A DNA stretch of 64,000 bases from assembly GCF_002355635.1 (NCBI RefSeq), contig NZ_AP017558.1:1798001-1862000 (forward strand), given 5' to 3'. Both the position numbers and the translations under genes were made by a program. The notes beneath the pieces are model-generated. The model had not been told where the DNA came from and searched no databases. It was given only the letters and a program-made list of their open reading frames with translations. Positions 61,469 to 64,000 of the stretch are shown here, in pieces; position 1 is the stretch's first letter, and each line of letters begins with the position of its first letter. This DNA is from Halopenitus persicus (GTDB lineage Archaea > Halobacteriota > Halobacteria > Halobacteriales > Haloferacaceae).

Positions 61469-62890
61469 ATGAAAGAGTACCAAACCATCACCGAGATCAG
61501 CGGCCCGCTGGTGTACGCCGAGGTCGACGAGGCGATCGGGTACGACGAGATCGTCGAGATCGAGACGGCCCAGGGCGACACCCTGCGCGGCCAGGTGCTC
61601 GAATCCTCGGAGGGCCTCGTGGCCATCCAGGTGTTCGAGGGCACGAGCGGCATCGACCAGAACGCGTCGGTTCGGTTCCTCGGCGAGACGATGAAGATGC
61701 CCGTCACCGAGGACCTCCTCGGGCGCGTGCTCGACGGGTCGGGCCGGCCGATCGACGGCGGCCCGGAGATCGTCCCCGACGAACGACAGGACATCGTCGG
61801 CGCGGCGATCAACCCCTACTCCCGGGAGTACCCCGAGGAGTTCATCGAGACGGGCGTTTCCGCCATCGACGGGATGAACACGCTCGTCCGCGGCCAGAAG
61901 CTGCCGATCTTCTCCAGCTCCGGCCAGCCGCACAGCGAGCTGGCGATGCAGATCGCCCGACAGGCCAGCGTGCCCGAGGACGAGAGCGCCGAGGAGGAGG
62001 AGAGCTCCGAGTTCGCCGTCATCTTCGGCGCGATGGGGATCACCCAGGAGGAGGCCAACGAGTTCATGCAGGACTTCGAGCGCACCGGCGCGCTCGAGCG
62101 GTCGGTCGTCTTCATGAACCTCGCGGACGACCCCGCCGTCGAGCGGACGGTCACCCCGCGGATGGTCCTGACGACCGCCGAGTACCTCGCCTTCGAGAAG
62201 GACTACCACGTCCTCGTCATCCTGACGGACATGACCAACTACTGCGAGGCGCTCCGCGAGATCGGCGCGGCTCGTGAGGAGGTTCCGGGCCGGCGTGGCT
62301 ATCCCGGATACATGTACACCGACCTGGCGCAGCTCTACGAGCGTGCCGGCCGGATCGAGGGCCGTGAGGGGTCGGTCACGCAGATCCCGATCCTCACGAT
62401 GCCGGGCGACGACGACACGCACCCGATCCCGGACCTGACCGGCTACATCACGGAGGGTCAGATCTACGTCGACCCCGACCTCAACAGCCAGGGACTCGAG
62501 CCCCCGGTGAACGTCCTGCCCAGCCTCTCGCGGCTGATGGACGACGGCATCGGCGAGGGGCTCACCCGCGAGGACCACGGCGACGTCTCCGACCAGATGT
62601 ACGCCGCCTACGCGGAGGGCGAGGACCTCCGCGATCTGGTGAACATCGTCGGTCGCGAGGCGCTCTCCGAGCGCGACAACAAGTACCTCGACTTCGCGGA
62701 CGCCTTCGAGACGGAGTTCGTCGACCAGGGCTTCGACCAGAACCGCGATCTCGAGGAGACGCTGGAGATCGGCTGGGACCTCCTCTCGATGCTGCCGAAG
62801 GAGGAGCTCAACCGCGTCGACGAGGAGTTCATCGAGACGTACTACCGCGAGGACGACTCCGAGCGGCAGGTCGTCGAAGCCGCGGATTGA
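61469..62890 (+). CDS. atpB: A-type ATP synthase subunit B
   Basis: 473-aa regulatory nucleotide-binding subunit, with a degenerate P-loop region ([20 protein letters not shown]) as in the family, and [20 protein letters not shown]. Follows atpA by 2 nt; a strong hairpin lies about 90 nt after its stop. Confidence 0.96.
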   Translation: MKEYQTITEISGPLVYAEVDEAIGYDEIVEIETAQGDTLRGQVLESSEGLVAIQVFEGTSGIDQNASVRFLGETMKMPVTEDLLGRVLDGSGRPIDGGPEIVPDERQDIVGAAINPYSREYPEEFIETGVSAIDGMNTLVRGQKLPIFSSSGQPHSELAMQIARQASVPEDESAEEEESSEFAVIFGAMGITQEEANEFMQDFERTGALERSVVFMNLADDPAVERTVTPRMVLTTAEYLAFEKDYHVLVILTDMTNYCEALREIGAAREEVPGRRGYPGYMYTDLAQLYERAGRIEGREGSVTQIPILTMPGDDDTHPIPDLTGYITEGQIYVDPDLNSQGLEPPVNVLPSLSRLMDDGIGEGLTREDHGDVSDQMYAAYAEGEDLRDLVNIVGREALSERDNKYLDFADAFETEFVDQGFDQNRDLEETLEIGWDLLSMLPKEELNRVDEEFIETYYREDDSERQVVEAAD

Positions 62891-62976
62891 GGCTGCGGTC
62901 GGACGCTGTGTTTTCCCGGGGTCCCGATCTCGATTCAGTCGAGCGCCCAGCGGCGCGAGACGTCCCGTTCGGTCCC

Positions 62977-63000
62977 CCGACACGCGCTTTCGCGTGTCGG
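62977..63000. terminator. strong hairpin between atpB and atpD
   Basis: CCGACACGCG (62977-62986), loop CTTT, CGCGTGTCGG (62991-63000): a perfect 10-bp stem with a 4-nt loop. A second 6-bp hairpin CGACGC-N6-GCGTCG follows at 63002-63019. No T-run follows, so this may be an RNA-processing or stability element, not a terminator proper. Confidence 0.55.
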
Positions 63001-63055
63001 TCGACGCCTCCTCGCGTCGGCGTTCGATCCGTGCCGCTACGGCCCGAACAGACAA

Positions 63056-63063
63056 CTATTAAC
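63056..63063 (+). promoter_or_regulatory. atpD: TATA-like box of atpD
   Basis: CTATTAAC lies 30-37 nt before the ATG at 63093, after the atpB-atpD hairpins, indicating a separate start for atpD. Confidence 0.5.
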
Positions 63064-63092
63064 CTCCTCCGGGAGCTACGATCCGCCAACAG

Positions 63093-63770
63093 ATGGCCAA
63101 GGACGTCAAACCCACTCGGAAGAACCTGATGGCGATCGAGGATCGCATCGAGCTCTCCGAGCGGGGTCACGACACCCTCGAACAGAAGCGGGACGGCCTC
63201 ATCATGGAGTTCATGGACATCCTCGACCAGGCGCAGGACGTCCGCTCCGATCTGAGCGACGACTACGAGACTGCCCAGCGAAAGATCGATATGGCTCGTG
63301 CCATGGAGGGCGACGTGGCGGTCCGCGGCGCGGCGGCGGCGCTGAAGGAACACCCCGAGATCACGACCCAGTCGAAGAACATCATGGGCGTCGTGGTGCC
63401 CCAGATCGAGTCCTCGAAGGTCCAGAAGTCGCTCGACGAGCGGGGCTACGGCCTGCTGGGCTCCTCCGCCCGGATCGACGAGGCGGCAGACGCCTACGAG
63501 GAGCTGCTCGAGACGATCATCCTCGCCGCCGAGGTCGAGACGGCGATGAAGAAGATGCTCGAGGAGATCGAGACGACCAAGCGCCGCGTCAACGCCCTCG
63601 AGTTCACCCTGCTCCCGCAGCTCTACGAGAACCAGGAGTACATCGAGCAGAAGCTCGAGGAGCAGGAGCGCGAGGAGATATTCCGCCTGAAGAAGATCAA
63701 GGCGAAAAAGGAGGACGAGGAGGCCGACGCCGAGGCCGCGGCGGAAGCCGAGGCCGTTTCCGCGGACTGA
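63093..63770 (+). CDS. atpD: A-type ATP synthase subunit D
   Basis: 225-aa central rotor shaft, a long antiparallel coiled coil. N-terminal [20 protein letters not shown] and C-terminal [20 protein letters not shown] are the family ends; an acidic/Ala tail ([17 protein letters not shown]) is halophilic. It completes the H-I-K-E-C-F-A-B-D set; it is separated from atpB by 202 bp with a hairpin and TATA. Confidence 0.95.
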   Translation: MAKDVKPTRKNLMAIEDRIELSERGHDTLEQKRDGLIMEFMDILDQAQDVRSDLSDDYETAQRKIDMARAMEGDVAVRGAAAALKEHPEITTQSKNIMGVVVPQIESSKVQKSLDERGYGLLGSSARIDEAADAYEELLETIILAAEVETAMKKMLEEIETTKRRVNALEFTLLPQLYENQEYIEQKLEEQEREEIFRLKKIKAKKEDEEADAEAAAEAEAVSAD

Positions 63771-63861
63771 GTCGTCGAATTTCGCTCCTGGTCGCGTCCA
63801 TCCGTTGTCTTCGCGTCCGCGTTCGATCCCTTTTATCCCCGCTCACGGCCACCGATCTCCC

Positions 63862-64000
63862 ATGTCCTGTCCCGATTGTGGAGGTGACCTCGTCGGGCTG
63901 CGCGTTCCCGCCGACCTGCGTGATCACGCCGGGTCGGAGACGATCGCGGTCTGTCGCGACTGTCTTCGGGTGCATCCGCTCGCGGTCGATGCTGCCGAAG
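63862..64000 (+). CDS. zinc-ribbon protein, truncated by window edge (DUF6276-like)
   Basis: First 46 codons only. MSCPDCGGDLVGLRVPADLR... and a second CxxC in VCRDCLRVHPLAV form a zinc ribbon. It resembles a haloarchaeal conserved family (DUF6276, from memory). TATA-like CTTTTATC at about 63829-63836 gives a leaderless start. The rest lies outside the window. Confidence 0.6.
   Translation, partial: MSCPDCGGDLVGLRVPADLRDHAGSETIAVCRDCLRVHPLAVDAAE

Overview
This is GC-rich chromosomal DNA from an extremely halophilic archaeon (class Halobacteria). The proteins are strongly acidic (Asp/Glu-rich, few Lys). Many genes start about 22-30 nt after a TATA-like box, which points to leaderless transcripts. 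The gene set is haloarchaeal: A-type ATP synthase, CDP-archaeol synthase, PurO, Orc1/Cdc6, Hel308 with Cgi121, and PINA. A Halorubrum-like source is an inference from protein style, not something shown here. The window is mostly core genome, with two accessory-looking stretches.

Layout. 1-2028: three UspA-family proteins and a GNAT acetyltransferase. 2140-8153: DHH phosphoesterase, a conserved haloarchaeal protein, UvrC, aspartate kinase, PurO and tRNA-Gln(CUG). 8154-11690: an accessory segment that starts right behind tRNA-Gln. It has an IS200/IS605-like hairpin relic, an APC permease, a Met/His-rich SHOCT membrane protein and an unusual permease carrying two YHS metal-binding domains. 11753-17695: FAH-family hydrolase, the overlapping hel308-cgi121 pair, a GIY-YIG protein overlapping LarB, and a tiny histone-fold protein. 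17912-21239: RpiA, Orc1/Cdc6 and a tRNA m2G10 methyltransferase. 21573-26534: a complete branched-chain amino-acid-type ABC transporter (livJHMGF). 26803-30460: a beta-oxidation-like operon (HAD/ECH fusion, thiolase, DUF35).

30686-32414: a second accessory-looking cassette (DUF7521-like protein and wHTH regulator, divergent from DoxX and a second Met/His/Trp-rich SHOCT protein) around a palindromic operator. 32599-35893: acyl-CoA synthetase, VOC epimerase and an Lrp-like regulator. 35984-44363: tRNA-Ser(GGA), threonine ammonia-lyase, SpoIIM-family protein, FAD-linked dehydrogenase, citrate synthase and PINA. 44542-54513: sensor kinase, UbiA prenyltransferase, M20 and M32 peptidases, SHOCT protein, CarS, proline dehydrogenase, DUF502 protein and a MinD-like ATPase. 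54668-63770: A-ATPase genes in the order H-I-K-E-C-F-A-B-D, followed by a truncated zinc-ribbon gene at the right edge.

The most unusual signal is window-wide. At least a dozen short tandem arrays with unrelated units (11-37 bp) occur here. Seven begin within about 60 nt downstream of a stop codon, and in one case (the DUF35 gene) the first unit is the coding 3' end itself. Others expand coding ends (Cgi121 N-terminus, TrmG10 and LarB C-termini, MinD tail). Several palindromes placed between a TATA box and a start codon suggest local repressor sites.
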